Below, in pieces: positions 63,737 through 64,000 of a stretch of DNA of 64,000 nucleotides. The stretch comes from Lasiosphaeria ovina (Eukaryota > Ascomycota > Sordariomycetes > Sordariales > Lasiosphaeriaceae). The position numbers and the translations under genes are program-made. A model generated the notes under the pieces. It searched no databases. It was not told the DNA's origin and was given only the letters and a program-made list of their open reading frames with translations. How positions within the stretch are numbered: the first letter of the stretch is position 1; each line of letters opens with the position of its first letter. The stretch covers positions 1,550,001-1,614,000 of the forward strand of contig JAULSN010000001.1 of assembly GCA_033439765.1 (NCBI GenBank), given 5' to 3'.

Positions 63737-64000
63737 TCAGCCCGGCCAATTGGGACGCGTCAGGGTGGTGTGGAGGCGTCGGCTTGGCTCTGTCGGGCCT
63801 GTCAAAGCCACCACATCTTCGCTAGCGCTGGATGCTGAGAGGTCGAAATAAAGCCACAAAGACAACGTCGAGTCCGGATTGGCCCTCAGCCGCAGCTGCA
63901 AGCCGTCGGCTTTGACTAGCCTCTGGGCGAACTTGGCACGGTCTGTGAAGGGCTGGAACAAGACAAGACGGGAGAAAAAGGGCAAGCAGTCCGACACCCT
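63737..64000 (-). CDS. possible partial gene at the right edge
   Basis: A minus-strand frame stays open to the window edge and ends at 63737 (SDCLPFFSRLVLFQPFTD ... LRLRANPDSTLSLWLYFDLS). It could be the last exon of a gene that begins outside the window; no family is recognised. Confidence 0.25.
   Translation of the reverse strand, partial: RVSDCLPFFSRLVLFQPFTDRAKFAQRLVKADGLQLRLRANPDSTLSLWLYFDLSASSASEDVVALTGPTEPSRRLHTTLTRPNWPG

Noticed and set aside
1..64000. CRISPR array, bacterial operons or phage genes
   Set aside because: None seen; gene structure is eukaryotic throughout.
1..64000. Polyketide or peptide synthetase cluster around the MFS and dioxygenase genes
   Set aside because: No backbone biosynthetic enzyme is present; the neighbours are unrelated.

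Overview
The window looks like nuclear DNA of a filamentous ascomycete (Pezizomycotina, probably a Sordariomycete). The signs are short introns (mostly 40-100 nt) with GT..AG ends and CTAAC/CTAAT-like branch points, a ribosomal protein gene eL42 split by introns, fungal NLR (STAND) proteins with the typical MDPLSIA-type amino terminus, an SRPK-type kinase, extracellular copper SOD, and small secreted Kex2-type proteins. I assigned exons by hand from splice signals and reading-frame continuity, so boundaries are models.

Layout. 0.6-8 kb is ordinary metabolism: an RraA-family aldolase-like gene, an MFS drug:H+ antiporter-like transporter, a tiny Cys-containing protein, a TauD-type sulfonate dioxygenase with a GC-AG intron, and a tRNA-Thr-like locus. 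8.6-10.8 kb holds two MYND-finger genes, the second frameshifted. From 10.95 to 21.9 kb a segment is bracketed by inverted copies of a ~340 bp repeat (called R1 here) and contains a secreted Cu-only SOD, a secreted-protein gene with an in-frame stop, and a frameshifted NACHT-ankyrin NLR. 22-32.7 kb has an intron-rich AAA+ ATPase, a secreted Cys-rich protein, an SRPK-like kinase, a small unknown gene, a third R1 copy and a dead glyoxalase-fold gene.

32.9-49.6 kb is a gene graveyard: a broken TPR-like gene, an ankyrin relic, a frameshifted HNH-nuclease gene, a truncated cell-surface gene, a lipase/NB-ARC/TPR NLR that is complete except for one missing base, a Cys-rich unknown gene, a HET-protein C-terminal stub and a HeLo-like NLR amino terminus cut by a second repeat family (R2). 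50.8-62.6 kb returns to intact genes: a YjjX/DUF84-type NTP phosphatase, a CorA-like transporter, a large intronless purine-nucleoside-phosphorylase-fold protein with a long coiled coil, a single-pass surface sensor-like protein and eL42.

The main biological theme is fungal innate immunity / non-self recognition: at least five loci carry NLR, HET or related effector parts (NACHT-ANK, hydrolase-NB-ARC-TPR, HeLo-like N terminus, HET stub, PNP-coiled-coil), interleaved with repeats and single-base lesions, while core genes are clean. The most unusual intact gene is the PNP-coiled-coil protein, which has an effector-like enzyme domain without any nucleotide-binding switch.
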